From QHXW01 sp035280425 (GTDB lineage Bacteria; Acidobacteriota; Terriglobia; Bryobacterales; Bryobacteraceae): DNA of 64,000 nt. Where the stretch lies: contig DATEFW010000024.1 of the NCBI GenBank assembly GCA_035280425.1, positions 310,001-374,000 on the forward strand. The letters run 5' to 3'. This document shows positions 47,580 to 55,735 of this stretch, in pieces. Positions within the stretch are counted from its first letter, which is position 1. Every line of letters begins with the position of its first letter. The notes below the pieces were generated by a model. It made no database searches. It had not been told where the DNA came from and saw only the letters and a list, made by a program, of their open reading frames with translations. The position numbers and the translations under genes are program-made.

Positions 47580-49025
47580 TTATTGTTGCGGCAGCATGTT
47601 GATGGTGCTGGAGGTCAGCTCGTCCAGGACGGTCACCATGCGGGCTGTAGCGTCATATGCCCGTTGAAATTCGATCATGGATGCGGCTTCCTGGTCGAGC
47701 GACACACCGGATGACTGGCTGCGCAGGCTGCGCGCCTGGGCCAGCGTTTGCTTCTGCACGCTCAGCTGGCTTTGCGCGTCGGACGATGCTTGTCCGACAC
47801 TGGCCGCGAGACTTCCGTAAAACTCGGCATAACTGGACCCATTGATCTCGTCGGCGGCGTTCACCGGTGAAGCCAGCGCAGCAACCCGTAAGGCAATACC
47901 GTTCGAGACGTAAGGCGGGCCGGGATCGATGGCCGCCAGTTGATCCGGGGTTATTCCGTTGGCGAGCGACAAAGTGCTGGCGATAGCCGACGGATTGGCC
48001 GCGTTATAGCTGAACAACGCAACTCCCGGAACCGCCGGCGGGCCGTCGGAAATGTTGCCTGATTCGAGGATCTGGTTGACGCGATCCGCTACCGACTGCG
48101 CCAGCACATTCAAGCCGCCCTGCTGGTATGCATTTCCGATGAGCGATGGCAGCGTGTTGTTATAAATGTCGAGCTGGCCGGCGAGCTTGCCCTGCGAAAT
48201 TTGAGCAGTGACATCGTTGCCCAGCGCATCCAGGATGCGGGCCGGGGGAGCCCCACCCGCGATGGTTGGCGGCGCAGTCGCCGACGTCGAGAAGCTGGCC
48301 GAAAGGTTATATTGATTTGCGCCAATCACGAGCGGCGTCTGCCCGCCAAGCAGCACAGTGACCGAGCCGTTCGGTTCGGTCGTGGCCGTGATGTCGCCAT
48401 ACTCCGACAACTGCTCGAGCGTGGCATGAATCTGGGCATCCAGGCCGGCGTCATTGGTGTCGCCGGCCAGGCGTTGCGTGTTGTACGAGCGCAATTGGCC
48501 CGCGAGCGCATTGATCTGATCGACAGTCTGCTGAATCTGCCGGCCCGTATCGCGGGATGTCTGGCCGAGCGAAGCCGCGGCCTGCTGAAAGCTCTGCGCC
48601 ACCTGTCGAGCGCTATCGATGATCGCCTGCCGCGAAGCGCTGCTCGATGGTGTCACGCTCCACGATGAGAAGTTTTGGAACAATGTGTTCAGCGCCCCGG
48701 GGATTCCTGAGTCGCTCGTCACGTTGAAATTGAGCTCAATGCCTTGTAAACTCTGGGCTTTTTGTTCGAGTGTGCCCAGTTGAGAGAATTGCTGCCGAAC
48801 AGATTGTTCAGCGTATTCATCGCGCGCGCTCTGAATCGCTCCGGGTGTCACGCCGCCGCCGAGCCCCGCATTGGGATCGAACGGCAGGGCGTTTAATGTG
48901 GCTATTTGACGTGCGTAACCGGGGGTAGACGCGTTGGTGACGTTGTTCTGAACGGCATCGAGCGAGCGCTGAAACGTATCGAGCGCGCCGGCGGAGGATT
49001 TCAGAGAAGCAAACAGATCGCCCAT
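47580..49025 (-). CDS. flgK: Flagellar hook-associated protein 1 (FlgK)
   Basis: 481 residues from ATG 49025 (MGDLFASLKSSAGALDTFQRSLDAVQNNVTNASTPGYARQ; the NNVTNASTPGYARQ phrase is the HAP1 signature). The C terminus SGVSLDQEAASMIEFQRAYDATARMVTVLDELTSSTINML is equally typical. First hook-filament junction protein. The frame is open far upstream but only the MGDLF start gives FlgK sequence. 4 bases after the flgN-like gene. Confidence 0.93.
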   Translation of the reverse strand: MGDLFASLKSSAGALDTFQRSLDAVQNNVTNASTPGYARQIATLNALPFDPNAGLGGGVTPGAIQSARDEYAEQSVRQQFSQLGTLEQKAQSLQGIELNFNVTSDSGIPGALNTLFQNFSSWSVTPSSSASRQAIIDSARQVAQSFQQAAASLGQTSRDTGRQIQQTVDQINALAGQLRSYNTQRLAGDTNDAGLDAQIHATLEQLSEYGDITATTEPNGSVTVLLGGQTPLVIGANQYNLSASFSTSATAPPTIAGGAPPARILDALGNDVTAQISQGKLAGQLDIYNNTLPSLIGNAYQQGGLNVLAQSVADRVNQILESGNISDGPPAVPGVALFSYNAANPSAIASTLSLANGITPDQLAAIDPGPPYVSNGIALRVAALASPVNAADEINGSSYAEFYGSLAASVGQASSDAQSQLSVQKQTLAQARSLRSQSSGVSLDQEAASMIEFQRAYDATARMVTVLDELTSSTINMLPQQ

Positions 49026-49029
49026 GAGT

Positions 49030-49407
49030 TCAGACTTCCGTCCATAGCCTGCGGCCGGCTTCAGTTGGCGCCGGGATACCTGCTGCCGTATAGCCGCCAG
49101 CCAGCGATGCGGCCTGGCGGATCCATCCGACGTGGAACGCCTCCGCGCTATCCAGCAGACGCGCGACCTGGTGAATTTCGGCGCGCAAGCTCTCCAGCGG
49201 CGGCCGCAGTGCGGCGTTTTGCTTTCCGGTTTGACGCGGGACGGCCTCTCGCAACTGCGCCAGCTCATGCGCTACCGCTTCCATCCGCGCGCGGCATTCA
49301 TCCAGAACCGCAGCCGTCGGGCTGGTTAGGGAAGCGCGGACACCTTGCAGCTCCGCCCCCAGCCACACGGCCCGCGTCACAACGTCCGCTAGATTATTGC
49401 GCGCCAT
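49030..49407 (-). CDS. flgN: FlgN-like export chaperone
   Basis: 125 residues from ATG 49407 (MARNNLADVVTRAVWLGAELQGVRASLTS). Helical, with EARMEAVAHELAQLREAVPRQTGKQNAALRPPLESLRAEIHQVARLLDSAEAFHVGWIRQAASLAGGYTAAG, whose C-terminal GWIR..A...GGYT region resembles the FlgN family. Position between flgM and flgK, its substrate gene, is classical. Overlaps flgM by 14 bases. Confidence 0.75.
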   Translation of the reverse strand: MARNNLADVVTRAVWLGAELQGVRASLTSPTAAVLDECRARMEAVAHELAQLREAVPRQTGKQNAALRPPLESLRAEIHQVARLLDSAEAFHVGWIRQAASLAGGYTAAGIPAPTEAGRRLWTEV

Positions 49408-49702
49408 CTTTGTTCCCAATTGCTTCCCGCACCATGGCGCTGCTGGTCGCCCGCGAGTTTGCATGGTAGCGGCCCGTGCTGTAGTCCTGCGCCAATTTCT
49501 CGATCCGTTGCGCGCGCGCCGTATCCTGCACGGCCAGCGATTGCGCAATTCTCCCGGCCAGCGAGGAAATCTCAGCGCGGTCGCCGCCGCCTGATTCCGC
49601 ATTGCTGCCGGATGGCGCCAGACGGTCGAGTTCATGAGTTTCCGCCGTGCGCCCCGGCTGCAGTCCGGCAGCTCCGTTCAAGTTGCGATCGTCGACTCTC
49701 AT
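49394..49702 (-). CDS. flgM: Anti-sigma-28 factor FlgM
   Basis: 102 residues. AEISSLAGRIAQSLAVQDTARAQRIEKLAQDYSTGRYHANSRATSSAMVREAIG is the C-terminal FlgM motif (RxxRIExLxxxYxxGxYxxxxxxVAxxIL), here SSAMVREAI at the end. FlgM binds FliA until exported through the finished hook. 3 bases after the sigma gene at 49706, a natural sigma/anti-sigma operon. Confidence 0.88.
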   Translation of the reverse strand: MRVDDRNLNGAAGLQPGRTAETHELDRLAPSGSNAESGGGDRAEISSLAGRIAQSLAVQDTARAQRIEKLAQDYSTGRYHANSRATSSAMVREAIGNKDGAQ

Positions 49703-49705
49703 GGC

Positions 49706-50524
49706 CTATATATCCGCCGTCGATGTAATCCCGGAGTCTTTGAGCATCCTGGCCATCGCGCCAAGGGCGCTGCGGTGGATCTGGGAAGCGCGGCTTTCGG
49801 TCACACCCAGGATGCCGGCAACCTCTTTCATGCTCATGTGGCCTCGATAGTGGAGGTCGATGACCCGCCGGCGCCGCATCGGTAGGCTTTCAATCAGCCG
49901 GTCCAGCAGCTTGCTTAATTGACGCTGCGCGCAGATTTGATCGGGGTGCGTATCGGGCCGGCTGGCTGGATCGGATGAGCGGCCGTCGCGCGAGCTCAGC
50001 GGAGCCGGTGCGGTGGTGCCGTTGAGGTCGAGGTTCCTGCTGCGCAGTTCCTCGCAGGATACCATCAGCCGTTCGCACAGCTCTTCTTCGGTCGGCTGGC
50101 GCTTGAGTGTAGCCGCGAGCTCCTCGCAGGCGGCGCTGACCTGCTTCTGCCAGCGGCGCACGTTGCGCGGCGCCGGATCGTGGCGCCGCAGGCTGTCGAG
50201 AATTTCGCCTTCAATCCGGTAGCGCGCATAAACCGAAAAGGGAACTGCGGCCGCCGGATCGTAACTCCTGCCGGCGCTCACCAGACCCACCACACCCGTT
50301 TGCGCCAGATCGTGAAGTTCGAAAAGCGCATTCGGCGGAAGGGAACCATGCAGCCGCCGGGCGATGGATTCTACAAGCGGCAGATAACGCAATATAAAAT
50401 CCTGCCGCGGGTGGTGATGGCTTGAATGCTGTGCCTCTCTTTCTAAGTTGCGTTCTAGTCCGAGCCTTACCGGTCGTCCGGATACTTGTGTAGACTCGGC
50501 GCGCACGTCGCGTACGTCCACCAT
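49706..50524 (-). CDS. fliA: FliA/WhiG-type sigma-28 factor, copy 1
   Basis: 272 residues from ATG 50524, which follows GGAGAAGACGCTCA. Region 2 RYLPLVESIARRLHGSLPPNALFELHDLAQTGVVGLVSAGRSYDPAAAVPFSVYARYRIEGEILDSLRRHD, region 3 and region 4 (IESLPMRRRRVIDLHYRGHMSMKEVAGILGVTESRASQIHRSALGAMARML) are complete, as in flagellar sigma factors. It is first in an operon with its anti-sigma flgM. The N-terminal 60 residues form an extra, non-conserved extension. A second sigma of this type is at 54978. Confidence 0.88.
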   Translation of the reverse strand: MVDVRDVRAESTQVSGRPVRLGLERNLEREAQHSSHHHPRQDFILRYLPLVESIARRLHGSLPPNALFELHDLAQTGVVGLVSAGRSYDPAAAVPFSVYARYRIEGEILDSLRRHDPAPRNVRRWQKQVSAACEELAATLKRQPTEEELCERLMVSCEELRSRNLDLNGTTAPAPLSSRDGRSSDPASRPDTHPDQICAQRQLSKLLDRLIESLPMRRRRVIDLHYRGHMSMKEVAGILGVTESRASQIHRSALGAMARMLKDSGITSTADI

Positions 50525-50785
50525 TGAGCGTCTTCTCCAATTTGCCCTGTCCGGGGAGGACTTGACGAGCGGCGCGTTTCCAGTCCAGGGCGGCGTCTCG
50601 GTTGTCGAATATCCGTATTGCCGCAATGAAAGCAAAACGGCACGCACCGAAAGATCAGGTTAGCGATTTATGGCAGGTTAAACAATATTGCAAAAGGTTC
50701 ACCGTAAATATGAATTGACTTTTACCGTAAATCCTGTGGATTTTACTCTAAATATCCCTAGTCGAACGCCGATCTTAGATTGCAA
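50525..50785. other. Divergent regulatory region between fliA and the sigma-54 activator
   Basis: 261 bases between the fliA start (50524, minus) and the activator start (50786, plus). The left half is GC-rich and holds the fliA ribosome binding site. The right half is markedly AT-rich and contains three direct repeats (50698-50753). No gene seen. Confidence 0.6.
50698..50753 (+). promoter_or_regulatory. Three spaced direct repeats, probable operator
   Basis: TTCACCGTAAAT (50698-50709), TTTACCGTAAAT (50721-50732) and TTTACTCTAAAT (50742-50753), starting 23 and 21 bases apart, that is about two helical turns. They end 32 bases before the activator start in an AT-rich stretch. Arrangement suggests cooperative binding of a regulator, possibly the gene product itself. 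Confidence 0.55.
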
Positions 50786-52192
50786 ATGCGCCAGGGGACC
50801 CGCCTGTTATGGATTCGGGCTAATACTCCCGAGCCGGACGTTATCCGGATTATGGAAAGCCTCCAGGACTGCATTATTCACGTAGCTTTTACCGTGAACG
50901 ATGCGCTCGACCGGCTGCGAACTAAGGGATCTGACGTGGTGCTGGCCGAGTTTCCCCTCGGCGGCTGGGAGCCGGTCGATTTGCTGGAAACCATCCAGGA
51001 ATCGGACCGGCGCGTTCCGGTGCTGATCTTTGATCCCAAGGGTACGGTGGCTGATGCCGTCCGCCTGGTGAAACTGGGAGCCTATCATTTCCTGAGCGGC
51101 CCGCTGGATCCTGCCGGGTTGACCGAGATCTTGGAAATGGCCGCCGAAAAGCACCGGCTGAGGGAACGGGCCTCTGCCAAGCGGGCGCAAGAGGGCGCGC
51201 CCTGGAAGCACTTTCTGGTTGGAGAAAGCCGGCCGATTCGCGACCTGGAAGAGATCATCCTGCTGGCGGGCCCAAAGCGGTCCACAGTTCTCATCACCGG
51301 CGAGACGGGAACCGGGAAGGAAGTGCTGGCGCGCGCCCTGCACATGGCCGGCCCCCGGGCGCAGCTTCCGATGGTAGCGGTCAATTGCAGCGCGCTGCCT
51401 GAAAATCTTCTGGAAGCGGAGCTATTCGGGCACGTGCGCGGCGCTTTCACGGGAGCGCTCAACCAGCGCGCCGGCCGCTTTGAACAGGCAAACAACAGCA
51501 CGCTGTTTCTCGACGAGATCGGCGACCTGCCGCTCGAGCTGCAGGCCAAGCTGCTGCGCGTCCTGCAAGAGCGCGAGTTTCAGCGCATCGGCAGCTCGGA
51601 AACCATTCGCGTGGATGTGCGCATCATTGCCGCCTCGAACGCAAATCTTCAGGAGAAGGTGGCGCAGGGCACATTTCGGGAAGATCTTTTTTATCGCCTG
51701 AACGTCGTCCCCATGGAAATGCCGCCTCTCCGCGACCGCGCCTGCGACATCCCGTTGCTGGTACACCATTTCCTCGAAAAGGTCGGCCGGGCAGAAGGAA
51801 CGCCGGTGAAACGGATTTCGCGGGAGACGCTCGATCGCTTGTGCGCCTACCCCTGGCCGGGCAACGTCCGGCAACTGGAAAACAAGGTGGAACGAGCGGT
51901 GGTAATGAGCGGCAGCCGCGAGGACCTTTGCCCCGCCGACTTTCCCTTGGCGGCTGTCAGCGGCCGCCCGGCGCTGACGCCGGTCTCGGCTTCCGTGCTG
52001 CCCGAGGGCGGTCTGGATTTCGACCAGACGGTCAGCAACTTTCAGCGAGCCCTTCTCGAGCAGGCAATGGCGAAAAGCAACGGCAACAAGACCCTCGCCG
52101 CGGATCTACTGCGCATGAAACGCACGACCCTGCTGGCCAAGCTCCGCAATTTCGAAACGCGCGGCAACGTCGTTTCCATCAAATCTGCATAA
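50786..52192 (+). CDS. Sigma-54-dependent activator with degenerate receiver domain (FleQ/FlrC-like)
   Basis: 468 residues from ATG 50786 (TTG 50780 is an alternative). Residues 1-120 have the receiver fold but the phosphate-accepting Asp is replaced: the expected DLVLLD position reads DVVLAEF. The AAA+ domain has Walker A GETGTGKE, GAFTGA (sigma-54 contact loop), Walker B LFLDEIGDLPLELQAKLLRVLQ and an R-finger region (FREDLFYRLNVVPMEMPPLRDR); the C terminus is a Fis-type HTH (NGNKTLAADLLRMKRTTLLAKLR). Likely master flagellar activator for sigma-54 promoters such as the one before flgB; it may respond to a ligand or to levels, not phosphorylation. Confidence 0.88.
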   Translation: MRQGTRLLWIRANTPEPDVIRIMESLQDCIIHVAFTVNDALDRLRTKGSDVVLAEFPLGGWEPVDLLETIQESDRRVPVLIFDPKGTVADAVRLVKLGAYHFLSGPLDPAGLTEILEMAAEKHRLRERASAKRAQEGAPWKHFLVGESRPIRDLEEIILLAGPKRSTVLITGETGTGKEVLARALHMAGPRAQLPMVAVNCSALPENLLEAELFGHVRGAFTGALNQRAGRFEQANNSTLFLDEIGDLPLELQAKLLRVLQEREFQRIGSSETIRVDVRIIAASNANLQEKVAQGTFREDLFYRLNVVPMEMPPLRDRACDIPLLVHHFLEKVGRAEGTPVKRISRETLDRLCAYPWPGNVRQLENKVERAVVMSGSREDLCPADFPLAAVSGRPALTPVSASVLPEGGLDFDQTVSNFQRALLEQAMAKSNGNKTLAADLLRMKRTTLLAKLRNFETRGNVVSIKSA

Positions 52193-52250
52193 CCCGCTCC
52201 GCATCTCCGGGAACCGGCAACCGTTCCAGAGCGTCTTAAGGGCATTGGCT

Positions 52251-54227
52251 ATGGGCATCACCGGCCGGGCCGCTGCAATCGCCGTTCTGTTGTGTCTATT
52301 TGGCGCGCTTCCCGATTCCGCCGCCAATCCCGATGACGTCAGTTTTGTCCTGCGCCTCACTAAAAGTACGCCGGTCTACCACACAGGCGAAGTCATCGAG
52401 TTCGAAATCTCCTACAGCAGCACAACAGAGAAGAAATATCACGGCACTTTTACCACACCCGATCCCGATGTAGCTGTCGTGACGCTCCACCTCAGCCCCA
52501 TGGGCGATGCGTTTGACCGCCGACGCCTTCATGAATCGGATTTCGCGGGATCGATCTTAAGCGGTAACGGAGACCTCGGCTCACAGCCGATGACCACGAG
52601 CGGCGACCTGGCCAAATGGTACCGGTTCGATAAGCCGGGTCACTACACGTTGATGGTTACCAGCCCTGAGATTTCGCGGGTCAAGAGCTTCGAGGAAGGC
52701 GGTGGAGTAGAGCCCCTCACGCTCGAATCCAATCCTGTAGACTTCGACATCCTCCCGCGCGATGCGGCCTGGGAAAGCCAGGAATTGTGGTCCATCGAGA
52801 ATATCCTCGAAAACAAGCCTGACTCCACTCAACTGCAAAATGCCTATCACCGGCTGGCGATGCTCGATACGCCGGGCGCCGCGCGGAAACTCGTTCAACT
52901 CTATCTGGCAAGTGCGGACGGTTCGGCCGACAGTCATATCTTTCATCGAGCATTGCGTGAGTCGTCGAATGCTGGGGTGATTGTTCCCCTGCTCGACGCC
53001 GCGCTTTCTGATCCCATGGTGAGTCCGCCCGCGAATTCGGCCCAGCTCCTCGCCGATCTCCAGGTAATTCGGCAGCTCGGTCCACCCCCCGAACAGCCCC
53101 CAGACGCCGCCAGCCTGGAGGCATGGCAGAAAAAACTCCAGGAGCGGCAGGAACTTCGCGAGCGGTATCTGGCCCGCGCCAATGATTTGGTCCTGGCGAG
53201 CATCCGGCGACGCTCCGGCCCGCAGCGCGCGGCCGCGATCTACGATGCCTGGTACAACGAAGAACAGCTCAATAAGAAACCGGATCCACCTGCACGGCTG
53301 GCGCAGCTTCGTTTCGAGATGGTTGGACTGGCCAAAGATCTTCCACGCTCGCAACAATCCCAGTTCGTGGCCCTTGCCTGGCCTCATCTCGATCATGAAT
53401 TGCTCCGGCCTGTCGTTCGGGATCTCGCTCTCAAGCACGAAGACATCGGCGCTTTCCAATTCTGGTGCGAATCATGGCCTGACGATTGCGCTACTGGTAT
53501 TGTGGGCACCGCTATGAAAGCGGACTCGAGGCTTCCTCCGTTCATTGTCTTGCTGCTGCCGGAAGCCGAGCACCCGGAACTGGATACGGCTCTCATGCAG
53601 CGCCTGAAGCCGCCCGCATTCAATCGCGAATATATGACGGCAGCGCGAATCTCGGCGCTCGTTCTGCGTGCCGGCAGCCGCAACTTGCTTTCCGCCGTTA
53701 CGGCGCTCTTTTCGACGGATCCGGCAAAGCCTCCCAACTGCGAGGCGCAAGGTTATCTCATTGGATATCTTTCCCGCACCAGACCGGAAGATGCTGCCAA
53801 ACTGCTCGGCTCGAAACTTTGGGATAAAAACGACAACTGCGCGGGCCAATTGTTCTACACGCTCAAGGCGCTGCCGCACACGGACGATCTTGTTCCCATC
53901 GCCGTGAAGGCCCTGAACAGCCCAGTTCGGGGAGTAGCCGGCTCCGCAGCTTTATTCCTCGGTGAGCACGGTCCAATATCCGTTCAGGACGCCTTATGGC
54001 AACGCTTAAATTTGTTGTGGAAACTGTGGCACGACCGTAAAGCGGAGCTTCGTTCCGCAGCGCCGGGAGATCAAGATGTGCCGGCGCTTCTCGAGCAGCA
54101 ACTGGCTTCGGCTCTGGCTCATGCGGCCAACTGGAAACTAACGTCTGAGCAGCAGGACCAGCTTCACGAATCTTGTCTCACCGATCAATGCCGGACGATC
54201 GCCGAAGGCAAGATGTACATGAACTGA
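52251..54227 (+). CDS. Secreted hypothetical protein, 658 residues
   Basis: Starts at ATG 52251 with a signal peptide (GRAAAIAVLLCLFGALPDSAA). An N-terminal beta-sandwich-like part (FVLRLTKSTPVYHTGEVIEFEISYSS ... PGHYTLMVTSPEI) is followed by about 450 mostly helical residues with HEAT-like character (YHRLAMLDTPGAARKLVQLYL, VRGVAGSAALFLGEHG). Cysteines near the C terminus (CEAQGY, NDNCAGQ, ESCLTDQC). I recognise no family. It interrupts the flagellar cluster, 58 bases after the sigma-54 activator on the same strand, so co-transcription is possible but a flagellar role is unproven. Confidence 0.55.
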   Translation: MGITGRAAAIAVLLCLFGALPDSAANPDDVSFVLRLTKSTPVYHTGEVIEFEISYSSTTEKKYHGTFTTPDPDVAVVTLHLSPMGDAFDRRRLHESDFAGSILSGNGDLGSQPMTTSGDLAKWYRFDKPGHYTLMVTSPEISRVKSFEEGGGVEPLTLESNPVDFDILPRDAAWESQELWSIENILENKPDSTQLQNAYHRLAMLDTPGAARKLVQLYLASADGSADSHIFHRALRESSNAGVIVPLLDAALSDPMVSPPANSAQLLADLQVIRQLGPPPEQPPDAASLEAWQKKLQERQELRERYLARANDLVLASIRRRSGPQRAAAIYDAWYNEEQLNKKPDPPARLAQLRFEMVGLAKDLPRSQQSQFVALAWPHLDHELLRPVVRDLALKHEDIGAFQFWCESWPDDCATGIVGTAMKADSRLPPFIVLLLPEAEHPELDTALMQRLKPPAFNREYMTAARISALVLRAGSRNLLSAVTALFSTDPAKPPNCEAQGYLIGYLSRTRPEDAAKLLGSKLWDKNDNCAGQLFYTLKALPHTDDLVPIAVKALNSPVRGVAGSAALFLGEHGPISVQDALWQRLNLLWKLWHDRKAELRSAAPGDQDVPALLEQQLASALAHAANWKLTSEQQDQLHESCLTDQCRTIAEGKMYMN

Positions 54228-54232
54228 CTGCC

Positions 54233-54643
54233 TTACAGCGATGGAACCGCTTCGACCTGTTCCGCCGCCATGCGGTGAACTTTCAGCAGTAGGTCGACTT
54301 CGTTTCGCGGGATGCCCAACGCCCCTGCAATGGTCTCCGGTTTTTCACCGCGCCGCTGCATACGCAGCACCTGGCCGCGTTTGTTCAAGTTGAGAGCCTG
54401 TCCCGCCAATGGCGCCGCGGAAGATGACTCCCGCGGTGCGGTCTCCAGTTGCCACCGCAAATGGCTGAACGCGTCCAAAGCACGCGACAGACGGTCCTGG
54501 AGCGTTTCACACTGCTCCCGGTTGGACCTGGCAACCGCGCGCATCTTCATGTGCAACACGAACGCATAAAGCAGGCAAATACCGGTTAACGCAAGTACGC
54601 CGTAATATTCGATTGCCGGATATAGCCAGTCAGGAATTGTCAT
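54233..54643 (-). CDS. Membrane-anchored coiled-coil protein with HTH-like tail (DUF2802-like)
   Basis: 136 residues. One N-terminal membrane helix (YYGVLALTGICLLYAFVLHMKM), a coiled coil (RSNREQCETLQDRLSRALDAFSHLRWQLE) and a C-terminal HTH-like region (LNLNKRGQVLRMQRRGEKPETIAGALGIPRNEVDLLLKVHRM). This layout resembles DUF2802 proteins found near flagellar and chemotaxis genes. Function unknown. Last gene of the large minus-strand flagellar operon, one base after fliN. Confidence 0.6.
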   Translation of the reverse strand: MTIPDWLYPAIEYYGVLALTGICLLYAFVLHMKMRAVARSNREQCETLQDRLSRALDAFSHLRWQLETAPRESSSAAPLAGQALNLNKRGQVLRMQRRGEKPETIAGALGIPRNEVDLLLKVHRMAAEQVEAVPSL

Positions 54644-54644
54644 T

Positions 54645-54965
54645 TCATGCCTCCGCTCCAGGACCGGTGGTGCTCTCGATCCGTTGATCGCGGCTCACCA
54701 CGTGCTGGATTTTGACGCCGTAATTGCCGTCTACGACGACGACTTCACCTCGCGCGATCACGCAGCGGTTCACCACTACCTCGACCGGCTCATTGACGGC
54801 GCTCTCCAGTTCCACGATTGATCCGGTGCTCCACTTGAGCACTTGTCCGAAGGGCACCTGAGCTTTCCCGAACGAGATGCTCACCGGCAATTCCAGATCG
54901 AGCAGCAGATCCAGCGTCCCCGATCCCTTGGCATTGTCCCCCGCTGCTTTTTTAATTTCCGGCAT
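54645..54965 (-). CDS. fliN: Flagellar motor switch protein FliN, copy 1
   Basis: 106 residues. LDLLLDLELPVSISFGKAQVPFGQVLKWSTGSIVELESAVNEPVEVVVNRCVIARGEVVVVDGNYGVKIQHVVSRDQRI is a standard SPOA domain of FliN: LPVxVxxG..., GSIVELxxxxxEPVxVxVNxxxIARGEVVVVDxxxGVxI. C-ring component. A second FliN-like gene is at 62176; this copy is the more canonical. 12 bases after the second sigma-28 gene. Confidence 0.9.
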   Translation of the reverse strand: MPEIKKAAGDNAKGSGTLDLLLDLELPVSISFGKAQVPFGQVLKWSTGSIVELESAVNEPVEVVVNRCVIARGEVVVVDGNYGVKIQHVVSRDQRIESTTGPGAEA

Positions 54966-54977
54966 CAGATTCTTCTC

Positions 54978-55715
54978 CTATCGCTGGCTCGACCAGCGCC
55001 GCTCTATATATGTCCGCAGCCGCAGAATGCCCTGCGTCTTCAATTGCGCGATACGCGAAAGGTGCATTTGTGTAATTTCCGAAATCTCGCGGAGCGTGGC
55101 CTCCTCATGGTAGTAGAGGCTCAAGACCGTCCGCTCCATTTTCGGCATCAGCTCGATCCCTTCGGACAAGAGCTTTTCCAACTCTGCGCGCTCCAGGGTT
55201 CGGGATGGAAGATTCTCCTCCGAATCCGGGATGTAGTTCAGCAGGTCGCCTTCCCGATCGCCATCCGCCAGTTCGAAACTCCCGATGGTCAGCCCGTGCA
55301 CCTCATTCAGCCACTGTTGGTATTGCTCCAGGCTTACCTTTAATTGCGCCGCGATCTCTTCTTCCGCAGGCGCACGGCCCAGCCGCTGCTCCAGCGCCGC
55401 AATCGTGGCCTCGATCTCCTTTGCCCGCTTCCGTTTTTTCTTGGGCGCCCAATCCAGGTCCCGCAGGCTATCCAGAATGGCGCCGCGAATTTTGTGTTCC
55501 GCGTAAGTTTTGAGCTGCACGTTCTGGCTGGGATCGAAACGGTCCACCGCTGCGATCAGACCGATGACGCCCGCGGAAATCAAATCTTCCAGACTGACGT
55601 GTTCCGGCAAACGTTCGTGAATCCGCCGGGCGATCAACCGCACCTGTGGCAGGTGCTCGAGGATGAGCCGTTCCCGCTCCGTGCTGGTTGCTTCGTCGGT
55701 CTGGTAACTGTACAT
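54978..55715 (-). CDS. FliA/WhiG-type sigma-28 factor, copy 2
   Basis: 245 residues. Region 2: ILEHLPQVRLIARRIHERLPEHVSLEDLISAGVIGLIAAVDRFDPSQNVQLKTYAEHKIRGAILDSLRDLDWAPKKKRKRAKEIE; region 3: RLGRAPAEEEIAAQLKVSLEQYQQWLNEV; region 4: ELMPKMERTVLSLYYHEEATLREISEITQMHLSRIAQLKTQGILRLR. All are complete and closer to canonical flagellar sigma factors than copy 1 at 49706. Cotranscribed with flhF (20 bases upstream) and fliN. It may be the housekeeping flagellar sigma while copy 1 pairs with FlgM, or the reverse. Confidence 0.9.
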   Translation of the reverse strand: MYSYQTDEATSTERERLILEHLPQVRLIARRIHERLPEHVSLEDLISAGVIGLIAAVDRFDPSQNVQLKTYAEHKIRGAILDSLRDLDWAPKKKRKRAKEIEATIAALEQRLGRAPAEEEIAAQLKVSLEQYQQWLNEVHGLTIGSFELADGDREGDLLNYIPDSEENLPSRTLERAELEKLLSEGIELMPKMERTVLSLYYHEEATLREISEITQMHLSRIAQLKTQGILRLRTYIERRWSSQR

Positions 55716-55735
55716 ACGCGAACGCTAAAAAATCT

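Noticed and set aside
50671..50692. TGGCAGG...TTGC before the sigma-54 activator as a sigma-54 promoter
   Set aside because: Spacing between GG and GC is 12 or 16 bases, neither acceptable.
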